From NCBI GenBank assembly GCA_023406225.1, contig JAEXWS010000048.1, forward strand, positions 1 through 5,249: DNA of 5,249 nt, in the 5' to 3' direction. The notes beneath the pieces were generated by a model that was given only the letters and a program-made list of their open reading frames with translations, was not told the DNA's origin and ran no database searches. This DNA is from Bacillota bacterium. GTDB lineage: Bacteria; Bacillota; Clostridia; Oscillospirales; Oscillospiraceae. A program made the translations under genes and the position numbers. Positions within the stretch are counted from its first letter, which is position 1, and every line of letters starts with the position of its first letter. Below are positions 4,847-5,249 of the stretch, piece by piece.

Positions 4847-5249
4847 ATGTATAACCGCTATATCCGCAGCGACAACGGCACCTACACCCGCATTCCGGAG
4901 GAGGAGCCCCGGCCCCAGCAGCCCCGGCAGCCGCAGGGCCCGCCCTCTCCCGGCCCGGGAGGCGGGCAGGCGCAGCAGCCTCATCCCCAGCAGCCCCCCC
5001 ATGGTCCGGGGCCCGAGTCCCGCGGCCCGCGGTCCGGCCAGGAGGAGGGCCGCCGCCCCTTTGGTCCGCCGCCCCCGCTGGGCGGAAAGCTGACCGACGG
5101 CCTGACCGGTTTTTTGCAGCATATTCTGGACCAGCTCCATCTGGACCATGTGGATACCGGCGATCTGCTGCTGCTCGTGCTGCTGTTTTTCCTGTTTCGA
5201 GAGGAAGCAGACGAGGAGTTGCTGGTGGCTCTTGGACTCTTGCTCATCC
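4847..5249 (+). CDS. Unknown Pro/Gln-rich protein with hydrophobic C-terminal segment (partial at right edge)
   Basis: This frame stays open to the window end, giving 134 visible residues. The ATG at 4847 lies 3 bases after the previous stop; its ribosome binding site (GGGAGGGG, 4833-4840) overlaps that gene's end. It begins MYNRYIRSDNGTYTRIPEEE, a polar and Tyr-rich head. Residues 21-77 are low-complexity and rich in Pro, Gln, Gly and Arg. Residues 78-105 (L-G-G-K-L-T-D-G-L-T-G-F-L-Q-H-I-L-D-Q-L) look helical and amphipathic. Residues 106-117 are a solid Leu/Val/Phe run after D-T-G-D, then an acidic patch R118-E-E-A-D-E-E124, then a second hydrophobic run L125-L-V-A-L-G-L-L-L-I. The two short hydrophobic runs around an acidic turn could be a membrane hairpin or a self-assembling helix pair. 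I cannot name a family. Probably only a few residues are missing, but this cannot be seen. Confidence 0.75.
   Translation, partial: MYNRYIRSDNGTYTRIPEEEPRPQQPRQPQGPPSPGPGGGQAQQPHPQQPPHGPGPESRGPRSGQEEGRRPFGPPPPLGGKLTDGLTGFLQHILDQLHLDHVDTGDLLLLVLLFFLFREEADEELLVALGLLLI

Noticed and set aside
4530..5080. Pro/Gln/Gly-coding tracts as possible tandem DNA repeats or a CRISPR-like array
   Set aside because: The repetition is of codon type only. I see no fixed repeat unit or regular spacer, so these are disordered protein linkers.
4393..5247. Several minus-strand frames opposite the second and third operon genes
   Set aside because: They are shadows of Pro/Gln/Gly-rich codons in GC-rich DNA. The plus-strand genes have ordered ribosome binding sites and operon spacing.

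Overview
The window looks like chromosomal DNA from a GC-rich, spore-forming member of the Clostridia, most likely an Oscillospiraceae relative (Flavonifractor/Lawsonibacter-like). The reasons are a spoIIGA gene, which exists only in endospore formers, strong AGGAGG-type ribosome binding sites, a DUF951 gene, and high GC with Gly/Pro/Ala-rich proteins. The genus is an inference. I see no mobile element, CRISPR array, tRNA, rRNA or sign of recent transfer; this is ordinary core chromosome with one poorly understood operon at the right end.

Layout. 1-597 (minus): the N-terminal two thirds of spoIIGA, the membrane protease that activates sigma-E, running off the left edge and preceded by a compact promoter region. 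685-720: a strong terminator. 723-1003 (minus): a two-gene unit of a DUF951 protein and a 30-residue single-pass membrane peptide whose start overlaps the DUF951 stop. 1102-2037 (plus): a protein with S1 RNA-binding repeats, divergent from DUF951. 2018-3286 (minus): rarA, an AAA+ ATPase of replication-fork maintenance, overlapping the S1 gene tail-to-tail by 20 bases. 3407-4051 (plus): nth, endonuclease III, divergent from rarA and closed by a textbook terminator at 4062-4094. 4158-5249 (plus): a tight run of three genes of unknown function. They encode a Met/Gln-rich helical protein, a helical protein with a Pro/Ala linker, and a Pro/Gln-rich protein with a hydrophobic C-terminal segment that runs off the right edge.

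How they fit together. rarA and nth are both genome-maintenance genes sharing a 120-base divergent control region. spoIIGA marks the sporulation programme. The right-hand operon has a possible sigma-E-type promoter embedded in and just after the nth terminator. If that is real, the three unknown genes would be mother-cell sporulation genes, but this rests on a weak motif match. The unknown operon and the overlapping 30-residue membrane peptide are the least characterised content here.
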